A stretch of 51,235 nucleotides of DNA from NCBI GenBank assembly GCA_947494095.1, contig CANLTI010000038.1:1-51235 (forward strand), read 5' to 3'. A model generated the notes under the pieces. The model had not been told where the DNA came from. It ran no database searches and worked only from the letters and a program-made list of their open reading frames with translations. Positions 9,712 through 18,647 of the stretch are shown piece by piece. The DNA is from an uncultured Pseudomonadales bacterium. Its GTDB lineage: Bacteria; Pseudomonadota; Gammaproteobacteria; Pseudomonadales; Cellvibrionaceae. A program made the position numbers and the translations under genes. Numbering within the stretch: the first letter of the stretch is position 1; each line of letters starts with the position of its first letter.

Positions 9712-11664
9712 ATGCAACACATTCCACAAATTATTGCCATAACGGCGCTAGCAGGCATGCTTAGCGCTTGCGGCAGTAGCGACAAAAAAGAAGACACCTC
9801 CACCTCAAGTACTACCTCCACCTCCACCTCCACCTCAAGTACTAGCACTAGCACCAGCTCTAGCAGCGCCGCCACTGGTGGCTTTGAAGCCTCAATCAGT
9901 GACTTTGTCTCTTATGCTGACTGGGATGTTGTTGATTACAGCACCGGTAGAAGTAACCCCGGTGGGCTGGGCGATGCCCACCAAGCCGGCAACGATCACT
10001 TTAGCCGCAAAACTTTTATGAATGATCTCGCCAAAGATAGCACCGGCGATTTTGCTGAAGGCTCGATTATCATCAAAGAGACCTTCACCTACTCTATGGG
10101 TGCTGACGGCTGGACAAAAACCTACGCCGAAGCTGGCGGCCTATTAGCGATGGTAAAACGCGGTGGCGATTTTAACCCAGACCATAACGGCTGGGAGTGG
10201 TTTATGTTGAACAGTGATTTATCCAGCGTTATTGCACAAGGCGATAACCTTATGGAAGGCGCCTGTAATGCTTGCCATAGTAAAGCGGCCAGCCAAACGG
10301 GCGGCATGGACTATTCATTCCCTAAACCCACAGAGTTTATCGCAGATACGAGCATTTTTGCCGACTACCAAACTTGGGATCTTATCGAGTTTGATACTGC
10401 GCCAGGTAACCTCAGCGATAGCGCACATATTGATGACGCCGATTTACGTCGCGTTTATCAAAAACAAGTACTCGCCAACCCCACCGAAGCTGGTGCAATG
10501 GGCTACCCCGTGGGCACAGTACTGGTAAAAGACATCACTAAAGACGATGAAATAAAACAAGTCGTCGCCATGGTTAAGCGCGGAGGCGATTTCGATACCG
10601 GTAACGGCAACTGGGAATACTTTATGCTAGACCCTAGCGACCCGACTGTTATTGCTAAAATGGAAGGCAATGAAGTACGCGGCGCTGTTGCTATGTGTAT
10701 TGGCTGTCATATCAAAGCCAAAGACGATGCCGGCACAGACTTTGTCTTCAAGCATAGTAATGCTCCTTTTAATACCAATACCATGGGCGAGTATGTCGCT
10801 ACAAAGAGCATGCTCAGCAACTACACCAACTGGCAAGTCACTGACTACACCATTGGCATCACCAGTGACTTTTTAGGTGGTAAGCATGGCTCAACAAATG
10901 CCGAAAACGCACGCCTAGTCTTTGAAAATACACTCGCTGCTGCACACACAGGAACCGATGAGTACGCACAAGGCTCCACACTCATTAAAGAAGTTTTCAC
11001 AACTAAAGATGGCGAGAAAGAATTTGCTGGCACCTTCGCGATGGTTAAACGCGGCGGCGACTACAACCCCGACGGTGCAGGCTGGGAGTGGTTTAACATC
11101 AATAGCGACAATGTGGTTATGGCGCGCGGCCAACTAGCAGGCTGTATTGCCTGTCACGCTAAAGCAACCGACACCAATGGTATTGACTACTCATTCAATA
11201 AACCTAGCGAGTTCGTTGGTACAATCGATGATATCAAAGACTACAAAACTTGGACTAAAGTTGATGAAGTCACCGGCGACAATCTTGCCAATGGTGGTGC
11301 ACACTCAACAAGCGGCACACGCAAAACTTATAAAAAACAAGCCAGCGCCAGCCCCTACACCGAAGCAGGCGAATACCCCGTAGGTACAGTTATTGTCAAA
11401 GAAATCACCAACACTAGCGGCGATATTACTAATATGTATGCCATGATTAAAAGAGGTGGCGACTTTAACCCCAATGGCGGCGGCTGGGAATGGTTTACAC
11501 CAAATAATGATTTAAGTAGTGCTGGTAGCCAAGGCACAGGCTCTTTTTGCGCCGGCTGTCACAGCAAAGCTGGTGACACAAGCGAAACCGACGCCAGCTT
11601 TTTAGGTGCCGACTATGTATTTTATAAAGCCGAAGACCCAGTACCTATGCCTGTTAATCTGTAA
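9712..11664 (+). CDS. Tetraheme lipoprotein with four tandem cytochrome P460-type domains
   Basis: A 650-residue exported protein with a lipobox ending at Cys20 (LSAC), a Ser/Thr-rich linker (about 25-60), then four tandem homologous units of about 135-150 residues. Each unit follows the same order: Y-x-x-W opening, a GxxH element, a P-x-G-T-x-x-V/I-K-E-like strand, the highly conserved M-V/I-K-R-G-G-D-F/Y..GxWE-W/Y-F block, one CxxCH heme site, and a D-Y-x-F closing strand. Heme sites are Cys185-His189, Cys329-His333, Cys478-His482 and Cys613-His617. This architecture fits the cytochrome P460/c'-beta family, which binds heme c; P460 proper oxidises hydroxylamine through a Lys-heme crosslink. 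Four fused copies on a lipid anchor are unusual. Function is unproven: an electron conduit, NO-binding or hydroxylamine-type oxidation are possibilities. SD CGGGAG supports the start; a terminator follows. Confidence 0.85.
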   Translation: MQHIPQIIAITALAGMLSACGSSDKKEDTSTSSTTSTSTSTSSTSTSTSSSSAATGGFEASISDFVSYADWDVVDYSTGRSNPGGLGDAHQAGNDHFSRKTFMNDLAKDSTGDFAEGSIIIKETFTYSMGADGWTKTYAEAGGLLAMVKRGGDFNPDHNGWEWFMLNSDLSSVIAQGDNLMEGACNACHSKAASQTGGMDYSFPKPTEFIADTSIFADYQTWDLIEFDTAPGNLSDSAHIDDADLRRVYQKQVLANPTEAGAMGYPVGTVLVKDITKDDEIKQVVAMVKRGGDFDTGNGNWEYFMLDPSDPTVIAKMEGNEVRGAVAMCIGCHIKAKDDAGTDFVFKHSNAPFNTNTMGEYVATKSMLSNYTNWQVTDYTIGITSDFLGGKHGSTNAENARLVFENTLAAAHTGTDEYAQGSTLIKEVFTTKDGEKEFAGTFAMVKRGGDYNPDGAGWEWFNINSDNVVMARGQLAGCIACHAKATDTNGIDYSFNKPSEFVGTIDDIKDYKTWTKVDEVTGDNLANGGAHSTSGTRKTYKKQASASPYTEAGEYPVGTVIVKEITNTSGDITNMYAMIKRGGDFNPNGGGWEWFTPNNDLSSAGSQGTGSFCAGCHSKAGDTSETDASFLGADYVFYKAEDPVPMPVNL

Positions 11665-11704
11665 TTAGCAGCCCACTTAAGCGGCAGCCCAATAACCGCT
11701 TATT

Positions 11705-11741
11705 AAAAAGCCCGCCAGTAATCTTACTGTCGGGCTTTTTT
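11705..11741. terminator. Bidirectional terminator between convergent genes
   Basis: A hairpin with arms AAAAAGCCCG/CGGGCTTTTT and inner pairing CAGTAA/TTACTG. It lies between the stop of the P460 lipoprotein gene and the stop of the convergent gene ending at 11777, with T runs on both strands. Confidence 0.88.
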
Positions 11742-11776
11742 AGTTTTTAGGCCTTTTTAATCAAGCCCTGTGCAAG

Positions 11777-12601
11777 CTATAACCGCTGTGTTATCGCTAA
11801 AAGATCCTCACGACTATGAGCCTGAGTATCTATTTCTTCTAGCTGCCATAAAACGCTCCAACACACGCTATCGCCTGGCGCAATCACAGCATAGGCCCCT
11901 TGCTGCTCTATTTCGATATAAGGACTTTCGGGGTCGCCATGGGCATAAATTTCAATTTCAGCCTCACCCGGTGCCACGTTTTCTGGCAATACCTGCGGGA
12001 AGCTTTTTTTCAACAATAAACCATTGCATACATTCGCCAACCAGCCTTCACTATTATTCGCAAATAGCTTTAAGTTTTGCTCTAATCCTGCTGGTGTGTA
12101 ACTATGCCAAAAACAATTATCGTGCGCCTCTATGGCTAAATTAGACTGACTTAACGGCGCACCCATCGCTTTATAAAACGTTAACCCACCATCGATGCGG
12201 GTAATTTCCCAAGGCGCAAAAGTCACCGCATTAGCATTATCGCTGGGGTTATACATGCGGTATTCAATACTAAAGCCTTTTGCAGCAGGTATAATAATTT
12301 TAGCCAATACAATCTGCGTGATTGGGCAAGGCTCACTGGTAAATACCCAAGTATCGCCAACTGCGCTCACTTGATATGGCTGACTATCTAATACCGGTGG
12401 TGGTGGCCAGCCCCAAAAATCTTGCGGGCTAGGCCAAAAGGTTGAGCCAATTTGAGGGCCTACAGTCGTTAAGCAATTTTTGCCGTTCACTGTAAATGCC
12501 ATAATACGAGCGCCAAGCGACGGGTCAACCACTATGGTGTAAGGGCCGTGCCCAATAGTGATCGGCGTTAATGAGGGGGTTGGCGGTGTTAAATCAGCCA
12601 C
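11777..12601 (-). CDS. Hypothetical protein, mutarotase-like fold (DUF4380-like)
   Basis: A 274-residue soluble protein with no signal peptide or membrane segment. The segments DPSLGARIMAFTVNGKN, FWPSPQDFWGWPPPP, IEYRMYNPSD and TFAPWEITRIDGGLTFY resemble the galactose-mutarotase-like beta-sandwich of DUF4380-type proteins, in which the phrase apWEIT before a Gly-rich turn recurs. No catalytic His/Glu pair can be assigned with confidence, so a sugar-binding or epimerase role is only an inference from fold. It is on the same strand as the sigmaE operon, 109 bp beyond its last gene, and may be transcribed on its own. Confidence 0.55.
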   Translation of the reverse strand: MADLTPPTPSLTPITIGHGPYTIVVDPSLGARIMAFTVNGKNCLTTVGPQIGSTFWPSPQDFWGWPPPPVLDSQPYQVSAVGDTWVFTSEPCPITQIVLAKIIIPAAKGFSIEYRMYNPSDNANAVTFAPWEITRIDGGLTFYKAMGAPLSQSNLAIEAHDNCFWHSYTPAGLEQNLKLFANNSEGWLANVCNGLLLKKSFPQVLPENVAPGEAEIEIYAHGDPESPYIEIEQQGAYAVIAPGDSVCWSVLWQLEEIDTQAHSREDLLAITQRL

Positions 12602-12709
12602 AAATCAATCCTTCTGACAAAAAACAATTAGATTACACCAAGGCACGATGCAAAAAAAGCTAGCACATCACTCACTGCCGCACGCTTGAAGGATGCATCC
12701 AATTTACCT

Positions 12710-13600
12710 TTACCGATACGAATAGGTAATTACCGCTTTTTGCGCTTTAGCTTGGTCATTTTGTAAATTAACAGCACCTTTAAAAACCCTTAAACGTCGC
12801 TGAGCATCATAGACAAGTGCAAGCTCACCAACAAACCAGCGCAAAAAGCGGTTACTCGCTTGCACATGCAAACACATAAAGGCCTCATCATGCTCACTGC
12901 AATTATTCAAAGGCTTTTTAATCACGCGTAGAGGTAAGCTTCTTAAATGGGCAATAGAGCCAAAGTCAAATAACACAGGCTGGCCACCGATCAATGCCGA
13001 CCAATGAGCACGCACAAAATAATCAAAGCCCGCATCAATAACCGGCAGTGGTGTTTTGGCCAATGATTGAGTATCTAAAGGCTGACCACGCCCCTGCTGA
13101 TAAAAAAGCTCAATATTATCGCCTGCATACACAGAGCGCCTTAACTCTTGCGTTCGGTAGTCTACCTGTTCCACCTCTGGGGCTATCGCATCAACATCAA
13201 ATGGCTGATAAACCAGCGTTTTTTTAGCAATAATGGCCTGCTCTTGAATACCGTAATACTCTACCAACCAGGCTTCTTGCTCATTAGCCTGCTGCGTTGT
13301 CATTTTTGAGTGGTATTCACAATATAACAATGCACCGTCAAAATCATGTGCACGGCCCACTATTTTAAGCTGCTTAGCGCCCGTAAGCTGAGTGGGCACG
13401 CGGCTACCGTGTTTATCAGGCTGTTCTGCCTCGCCTTTGACAGAGTCATAGCGGTGAATTGCACCGTATTGAGGGCATTGATCAGCAGAAGAGGCCTCAT
13501 CTGCGCAAAGATTAGCACTCAAAAAAACGCTAATACCAACGTTCATACCAATGCTCACATACCAGCGGTGGCCGCCGCGTACACACCGCTTAAGTTGCAT
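12710..13600 (-). CDS. Exported hypothetical protein, last gene of ECF-ChrR operon
   Basis: A 296-residue protein I do not recognise. The N-terminus is a basic stretch followed by a hydrophobic segment (about 15-31) ending in LCADEA, which fits a cleaved signal peptide. The Met at residue 19 is a less likely start because it would remove most of the signal. The mature part is rich in beta-strand-like segments, notably AGFDYFVRAHWSALIGGQPVLFDFGS and an LRVFKGAVN stretch near the end. It overlaps the DUF2878 gene by 11 bp, so it is translated with that operon. Proteins of this type next to a CFA-synthase-like gene may act on envelope lipids, but this is context only. Confidence 0.6.
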   Translation of the reverse strand: MQLKRCVRGGHRWYVSIGMNVGISVFLSANLCADEASSADQCPQYGAIHRYDSVKGEAEQPDKHGSRVPTQLTGAKQLKIVGRAHDFDGALLYCEYHSKMTTQQANEQEAWLVEYYGIQEQAIIAKKTLVYQPFDVDAIAPEVEQVDYRTQELRRSVYAGDNIELFYQQGRGQPLDTQSLAKTPLPVIDAGFDYFVRAHWSALIGGQPVLFDFGSIAHLRSLPLRVIKKPLNNCSEHDEAFMCLHVQASNRFLRWFVGELALVYDAQRRLRVFKGAVNLQNDQAKAQKAVITYSYR

Positions 13601-14165
13601 TGGCCACCGCCGTGCAATCAGTCAGCAGCTCGGGGCACTGTGGCTTTTTTGCCGGTAAAACACCTGCTACCCAAACAAGTAATGGCATTACCACAACCCA
13701 CACCATGCCTATTAGTACAACACCAAAACTAGGATCAAGTAATGTATAAGAGTCGCTCAAGCGCGCGCCAGCAACATAGCTAAGCGGTGCAAAAACAGCC
13801 CCTAATAAGCTCGCCAAAGCAAATCGGTTGTGTAAAAAAGCAAAGCTGCCATGGAGCGATATCGCAAAGCCTGCCCAAATAACCAATAGCCATAAAGGCG
13901 GTAAATGGCCCACCAGTGTGGTGTCCCAAATGGGTAGTACTAGCTTAAGGCTCTCAACTGCCACACCAATGCCCAAACAGGCCACAATTAATAAAGCTTC
14001 ATTCTTCCAATTAAAGCGCTTTTTAAGAGCCCGATCCATCAATAAAAAATGTAAAAAAATAATAGGCACACACAAAGCCAAAGCAGAGCCATTGCCTGCC
14101 AACACCGCAATAAACCATATCGCCTGAAAACTCAAAACATTAGCAATCAAAAACCATGCTGGCAT
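13590..14165 (-). CDS. DUF2878 family membrane protein
   Basis: An integral membrane protein of about 191 residues with around six hydrophobic helices and the family segments PAWFLIANVLSFQ, FLLMDRALKKRFNWK, GVAVESLKLVLPIWD and PPLWLLVIWAGFA. I place the start at the ATG at 14165; the longer frame would begin with a TTG at 14228 and translate through a stem-loop in the intergenic region. DUF2878 genes repeatedly accompany CFA-synthase-like and DUF1365 genes in ECF-ChrR regulons, and its role is unknown. The end overlaps the next gene by 11 bp. Confidence 0.8.
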   Translation of the reverse strand: MPAWFLIANVLSFQAIWFIAVLAGNGSALALCVPIIFLHFLLMDRALKKRFNWKNEALLIVACLGIGVAVESLKLVLPIWDTTLVGHLPPLWLLVIWAGFAISLHGSFAFLHNRFALASLLGAVFAPLSYVAGARLSDSYTLLDPSFGVVLIGMVWVVVMPLLVWVAGVLPAKKPQCPELLTDCTAVANAT

Positions 14166-14194
14166 TTTATTCACTTTGCTTAACCTCTTTATTT

Positions 14195-14220
14195 TAAGCA
14201 CGCTTACGGTTAAGCATGCT
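14195..14220 (-). promoter_or_regulatory. Intercistronic stem-loop between CFAS-like and DUF2878 genes
   Basis: On the minus strand AGCATGCTTA pairs with TAAGCGTGCT (one wobble) around a short loop. It is not followed by a clean T run, so it could be a weak attenuator or an RNA-stability element setting downstream expression. Confidence 0.4.
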
Positions 14221-14235
14221 AAATTCAAAAAATTG

Positions 14236-15501
14236 TTAAAAAGTGGGTAAATCTTTACATTGGGGCTTGGCGAACAATATTTGCGAAGTACTAATTACGC
14301 GCTCTCTAAAACCACCTTCACAATAGCATAGGTAAAAATCCCACATGCGAATAAACACATCATCAAAGCCTTGCGCCTTCACTGCGTCTAGCTTGCTCAT
14401 AAAGGCTGTTTTCCAGTGCGCCAACGTTTTAGCATAATGCAGGGTAATATCATCAAGCCCCACTATTTGCATATCGGTATCTTTGCGTACGTGCTGTGCA
14501 ATTATTTCATTAGAGGGCAAGCACCCACCAGGAAAGATATAACGCTGGATAAAATCAACATTATCGCGTTCGGCATGATAGCGCTGATCAGCAATAGTGA
14601 TCGCTTGAATCAACATTTTGCCATCGGGTTTTAACAGTGTAGAGCACTGCTTAAAGTATTCACTGTAATATTGGTAACCCACAGCTTCAATCATCTCTAT
14701 CGACAATAATTTATCAAACTGGCCCGTAACATCGCGATAATCCTTTAGCTGAATATCCACTTGGTCTTGCAAACCTTCACGCGCCACCCAAGCCTTGGCA
14801 TAGTCATATTGCTCTTGCGAAATGGTGACAGAGGTCACTTTACAGCCCGTTGATTGCGCCGCATAAATCGCCATACCACCCCAACCTGTTCCAATTTCTA
14901 GCAAATGATCATGCTCGGTCAAACCTAAACGCTTGCAAATATGCTGCATTTTGTAGGTAGAGGCCTCAAGTAAAGTGGCTGTCTTTGACGGATAAATAGC
15001 TGATGAATACAGCATAGTCTCATCTAAAAACAGCTTAAAAAAATCGTTACCCAGATCATAATGTGCCGATATATTTTCACGCGCCTTATCTTTTGAATTG
15101 GCATTCATTTTATGAAAAATATTCCCGATAAACTTAAAGGCAAAATTCCATTTAGAATCCATACCGATAACAACGTCCATATTCATCACAAAAATGCGAA
15201 TAACCTGCGTCAAATCGGGCGAGCGCCAGGCGCCGGCCATGTAAGCTTCGCCAGAGCCGATAGTCCCATTAAGCATAACCTGCCGGTAAGCGCTGCGATG
15301 CTCAACAAAAATATGCCCCACAACATCGGCTGTCTGCGCGTCTTCACCAAAGCTATACACCTCGCCATCATCTTCAATCGTTAAATGGCCGGTGGTCATT
15401 TTTTGTAAAGCACTTAATATAATTTTTTTAGCAACGCCGTCTAAAAAGTTCTCTTTTATCTTAGAATCTAACTTTTTATCAACAACATCAATAGACTTCA
15501 T
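14236..15501 (-). CDS. cfa: Cyclopropane-fatty-acid-synthase-like SAM methyltransferase
   Basis: A protein of 421 residues that uses S-adenosylmethionine to methylenate or methylate the double bond of membrane phospholipid acyl chains. The SAM motif LLEIGTGWGGMAIYAA, the family block ENISAHYDLGNDFFKLFLDETMLYSSAIY, the SVTISQEQYDYA segment and the C-terminal GGFRERVISTSQILFAKP are all present. I choose the ATG at 15501 because GGAG lies 6 bases upstream of it; the ATG at 15516 has no good SD. In Rhodobacter, relatives in the sigmaE-ChrR regulon are linked to methylated and furan fatty acids that react with singlet oxygen. Whether the product here is a cyclopropane or a methylated acyl chain cannot be told from sequence. 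Confidence 0.88.
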   Translation of the reverse strand: MKSIDVVDKKLDSKIKENFLDGVAKKIILSALQKMTTGHLTIEDDGEVYSFGEDAQTADVVGHIFVEHRSAYRQVMLNGTIGSGEAYMAGAWRSPDLTQVIRIFVMNMDVVIGMDSKWNFAFKFIGNIFHKMNANSKDKARENISAHYDLGNDFFKLFLDETMLYSSAIYPSKTATLLEASTYKMQHICKRLGLTEHDHLLEIGTGWGGMAIYAAQSTGCKVTSVTISQEQYDYAKAWVAREGLQDQVDIQLKDYRDVTGQFDKLLSIEMIEAVGYQYYSEYFKQCSTLLKPDGKMLIQAITIADQRYHAERDNVDFIQRYIFPGGCLPSNEIIAQHVRKDTDMQIVGLDDITLHYAKTLAHWKTAFMSKLDAVKAQGFDDVFIRMWDFYLCYCEGGFRERVISTSQILFAKPQCKDLPTF

Positions 15502-15576
15502 GGTGCACTCCGGCATGTTTAAAACTGCTCTATGCTTAATACAGCTTCACGTTTAAAGTCAATATTATGCAATACG

Positions 15577-16386
15577 TTATTTAGAATGAGAATAAAAGGG
15601 TGTGCGCTTTAGCAGCAGTTTTAAGGCCTGCCAATAGATCGCACAAACAACCTTTACGGTCATAAAAGGGTATAGGATTAACATTTTATTTAAGCTTGTC
15701 GCTGTGATGGCTTTAGCTTCTAAAACCAACGTAGCATCAAGCACCTTATGCTCGCCTGTATTCCCACTTTCATTTTGCACTAAAGGGGCAGCATCCGCCT
15801 CAATGTTATGCGCCTGCCAGTTTTCTAAATGAACCGATAAGTGCGAGCTAGGAACATTGCTAAACCACTGATAGCGCATGGCCATAGGGTTAAATGGCGA
15901 AACATGGAGGCTCTTACCAAAAGAAGCACTCAGTGCATGCTCGCCATCAACCGGCAATACATACGCATGGCGCTCATTCCACGGCGTATTGTTCACCTCG
16001 GCTACAATAGTTTCGAGTATTTCGCCGCTTTCATCAAAACAATAATAAATAGTAATAGGGTTAATAATAAAACCAAAGTAACGCCAATTAGCCAGCATGC
16101 GTATAGGGCCACTGGGCCTTTGCCCTCGGTGCGCCTGCACATGATTGCGGACAGCCTCATCCAGTGATTGGCTACTATCACCCAAAAAGTCACTGCGTTT
16201 AAACTTAGCCAAAGCAAAGCGCGCTCGAGACCACAAAGGCGATAGCGCCAACACCTCGTCTAGCTCAGCCAAATCTAAATACATCATAAACACATGGTAC
16301 TTAAACACATTTTGCGTGGGGGTAAAGCGCCTATGGCGTACCCAACCTTGGTAGATTTTACTATTGAGCCCTTTGGCGTTAGTCAT
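15577..16386 (-). CDS. DUF1365 family protein
   Basis: A 269-residue protein with the family opening YQGWVRHRRFTPTQNVFKYHVFMMYLDLAEL, the central NWRYFGFIINPITIYYCFD block and the GKSLHVSPFNPM segment. A hydrophobic stretch near the C-terminus (KMLILYPFMTVKVVCAIYWQALKLL) could associate with the membrane. It is almost always found between an FAD amine-oxidase-like gene and a CFA-synthase-like gene, as here. The biochemical activity is not settled; a part in modifying the acyl chain made by the neighbours is the usual inference. Confidence 0.85.
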   Translation of the reverse strand: MTNAKGLNSKIYQGWVRHRRFTPTQNVFKYHVFMMYLDLAELDEVLALSPLWSRARFALAKFKRSDFLGDSSQSLDEAVRNHVQAHRGQRPSGPIRMLANWRYFGFIINPITIYYCFDESGEILETIVAEVNNTPWNERHAYVLPVDGEHALSASFGKSLHVSPFNPMAMRYQWFSNVPSSHLSVHLENWQAHNIEADAAPLVQNESGNTGEHKVLDATLVLEAKAITATSLNKMLILYPFMTVKVVCAIYWQALKLLLKRTPFYSHSK

Positions 16387-16454
16387 TATGCGTGTCTTAT
16401 AACGTAGTGAATGAAGCGGGCATTATATCGCCCGTTTAAAGCCGTAGGCTATCT

Positions 16455-17750
16455 CTAAGCTTCACCCAAGCGATCGGTAAAGGGCTCTTGCGTTAAAGTG
16501 TCGCCCCCTAAAAACTGTGCCACACGGGCAGCACTTTTGACGCCATCTTCATGAAAGCCATTAAACCAATAAGCGCCGCAAAACCATGTATTATTAACCC
16601 CATTAATTGCGCCCCAGCGCGCTTGTGCCGCGATTGCCTCTTGTGTAAAGACCGGGTGCGCGTATTCATACTCGCCGAGTATTGTGGACTTATCGATCTT
16701 TTCACGGGCATTTAATGTCACGCAAAACTCGACCGGCGCAGTAATACGCTGAAGAATATTCATACTGTAGGTGAGCACTGGAGGTTTTTGAGCATCACCG
16801 CCTAACTGATAATTCCAACTACTCCAAGCCAGCTTACACTTAGGTAATAAACGCTGATCAGTATGCAATACCACACTGTTTGGCCGGTAGTGTATGGCGC
16901 CTAATACCTCTTGCTCTTTCGCGCTAGCATCACTCAACATTGCCAAAGCTTCATCACTGTGGCAGGCAAAAATCACCTCATCAAAATGCTCGAGCTGACC
17001 ATTCACTGTCAGCTCGACACCCTTTAAAGTACGCGATACTTGCGTAATCTGGCTATCGAGCCTGATGCGCTCTTTATAGCCTTGGGTAATTTTTGGAATA
17101 TACGCATGACTGCCGCCTTTAATCACCCGCCAGGTGGGCCGCTCATTAACGCTAAGCAAGCCGTGATTATGACAAAAACGCACAAAAAACAATAAAGGAA
17201 AATCGAGCATTTCACCCAATGAAGACGACCAAATAGCCGCGCCCATCGGCAGCAAATAAAAATCGCGGAAGGCATCACTGTAACCATGTAACGCCAAATA
17301 TTGGCCCAGCGTTTGTGTCGCATCAATATCACCGGCTTTAAAATCTCTTACCGCCTCTTTATTAAAGCGCAAAATATCGCGAATCATGAGCCAGTGCTTT
17401 ACCGAGAAAAAATTACGCCGCTGGCAAAATAACGTATTTAAATTTTCACCCGCGTATTCATAACCGGTGGCACTATCACTGACACTAAAGCCCATCGCAG
17501 TCGCTTGTGTTTCGACACCCAGCTGTTCGAGCAAGCGAATAAAATTAGGGTATGTCCAATCATTGTAAACAATAAATCCGGTATCAATCGCATAATGATG
17601 ATTATGCACTTCTACGTTTTTTGTCGCTGTATGCCCGCCTAAGCGACTGGCTTTTTCGAATACGGTAATATCGTGATGCTTGTGTAGCAAATAAGCGGCC
17701 GTCAAACCCGACACCCCTGTTCCTATAATCGCTATTTTTTTAGATGTCAT
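16455..17750 (-). CDS. FAD-dependent oxidoreductase, amine-oxidase type
   Basis: A 431-residue flavoprotein with the N-terminal dinucleotide motif IIGTGVSGLTAAYLL and the second FAD segment VFEKASRLGGHT. It continues through an amine-oxidase-like fold with YAIDTGFIVYN and ends in NTWFCGAYWFNGFHEDGVKSA. It belongs to the group next to DUF1365 and CFA-like genes, thought to oxidise or desaturate a lipid intermediate; the substrate is an inference. The SD AAGGG sits 6 bases before the ATG. Directly upstream is an array of seven 8-bp repeats, each with another AAAGG on the coding strand, a possible source of expression variation. Confidence 0.85.
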   Translation of the reverse strand: MTSKKIAIIGTGVSGLTAAYLLHKHHDITVFEKASRLGGHTATKNVEVHNHHYAIDTGFIVYNDWTYPNFIRLLEQLGVETQATAMGFSVSDSATGYEYAGENLNTLFCQRRNFFSVKHWLMIRDILRFNKEAVRDFKAGDIDATQTLGQYLALHGYSDAFRDFYLLPMGAAIWSSSLGEMLDFPLLFFVRFCHNHGLLSVNERPTWRVIKGGSHAYIPKITQGYKERIRLDSQITQVSRTLKGVELTVNGQLEHFDEVIFACHSDEALAMLSDASAKEQEVLGAIHYRPNSVVLHTDQRLLPKCKLAWSSWNYQLGGDAQKPPVLTYSMNILQRITAPVEFCVTLNAREKIDKSTILGEYEYAHPVFTQEAIAAQARWGAINGVNNTWFCGAYWFNGFHEDGVKSAARVAQFLGGDTLTQEPFTDRLGEA

Positions 17751-17764
17751 TATTTACCCTTATT

Positions 17765-17818
17765 AAACCTTTAAACCTTTAAACCTTTAAACCTTTAAAC
17801 CTTTAAACCTTTAAACCT
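17765..17818. repeat. 8-bp microsatellite, seven units
   Basis: AAACCTTT is repeated exactly six times and followed by AAACCT. Read in the direction of the operon it is AAAGGTTT, so each unit offers an AAAGG resembling a Shine-Dalgarno. It fills most of the gap between the SDR stop and the SD of the FAD oxidoreductase. Such perfect arrays change length by slippage. Confidence 0.95.
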
Positions 17819-17837
17819 AAGATTTGGCTATTGGGTA

Positions 17838-18647
17838 TTAAACCCGTGTAATTCTGGGCCCCACAAAGCGCACCCACAGGCCATCGAACATGCTTAAAAA
17901 ACGCAGCGGCCAGCTTAAGCGTCGCGGAAAGTCGATCAGTGATTTACGCCGGTTAACTCCCGCAATAATACGCTTAGCCGCTTGCTCTGGCGTCAGCATA
18001 AAGGGCATCGCAAAATCATTAGCTGCAACCAAAGGCGTCGAAACAAAACCTGGGCGCACTAACGCGACATCCAATGAATGCGCGCTTAAATCAATACGCG
18101 CCGATTTGACAAAGTATTCCAGTGCCGCCTTCGCCGCGCCGTAGGCCTCAGCGCGAGGAAAGGGTAACACGCTCGATAAACTACCGACCGCCACAAACTG
18201 ACCACGCACTTGGCTATTGAGCAATAACGGCTTCGCCACGTTTAATGTTCGAATAACCCCTAAAAAATTAGTCTCAAATACTCTTTGGTACATGGCGGGG
18301 TCAAAATCTAACGTATCCTCATATTCGCACACACCGGCACACGCAATTACACAGTCTACATAATCGGTGATATTGTTTAACGCATCACGGGCGATCTCTA
18401 AGTTAGGCTCAGTAACATCAAAGGGTAATATTTTGACGCGACAACCGAGCTCAGTCGCCAATTTGCCTAGGGCCTCTTGATTACGCCCGCTGGCAATCAC
18501 AAAATTACCGGCCGCCACCAACTGCGCCACCAAAGCGCCACCAATGCCCGATGTCGCACCAGTGACCCACACACAGGCACCGCTCAAACCAATCGGCGCA
18601 GGTTTTTTTGAGCTAGGAACCTCAAGGATAGAGTGTTTATTTGGCAT
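17838..18647 (-). CDS. Short-chain dehydrogenase/reductase
   Basis: An SDR of about 269 residues: cofactor motif TGATSGIG, the CAGVCEY-type NAG-like motif and the catalytic Y-x-x-x-K in AYGAAKAAL with the preceding Ser in VAVGSLSS. Its substrate is unknown; in this operon type it probably reduces or oxidises a lipid-derived alcohol or ketone. I place the start at the ATG at 18647 (MPNKHSILEV), overlapping the upstream gene by 11 bp. An alternative start at 18683 adds 12 residues but has no better ribosome site. Confidence 0.86.
   Translation of the reverse strand: MPNKHSILEVPSSKKPAPIGLSGACVWVTGATSGIGGALVAQLVAAGNFVIASGRNQEALGKLATELGCRVKILPFDVTEPNLEIARDALNNITDYVDCVIACAGVCEYEDTLDFDPAMYQRVFETNFLGVIRTLNVAKPLLLNSQVRGQFVAVGSLSSVLPFPRAEAYGAAKAALEYFVKSARIDLSAHSLDVALVRPGFVSTPLVAANDFAMPFMLTPEQAAKRIIAGVNRRKSLIDFPRRLSWPLRFLSMFDGLWVRFVGPRITRV

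Noticed and set aside
9406..9875. Minus-strand frames in the region before and over the P460 lipoprotein start.
   Set aside because: Composition is that of an antisense shadow (for example a run of VLVLEVEVEV opposite the Ser/Thr linker) with no ribosome site.
14166..14228. Longer N-terminus for the DUF2878 protein with a TTG start.
   Set aside because: It would cross an intercistronic stem-loop and begin on a weak codon; the ATG at 14165 fits the family start.
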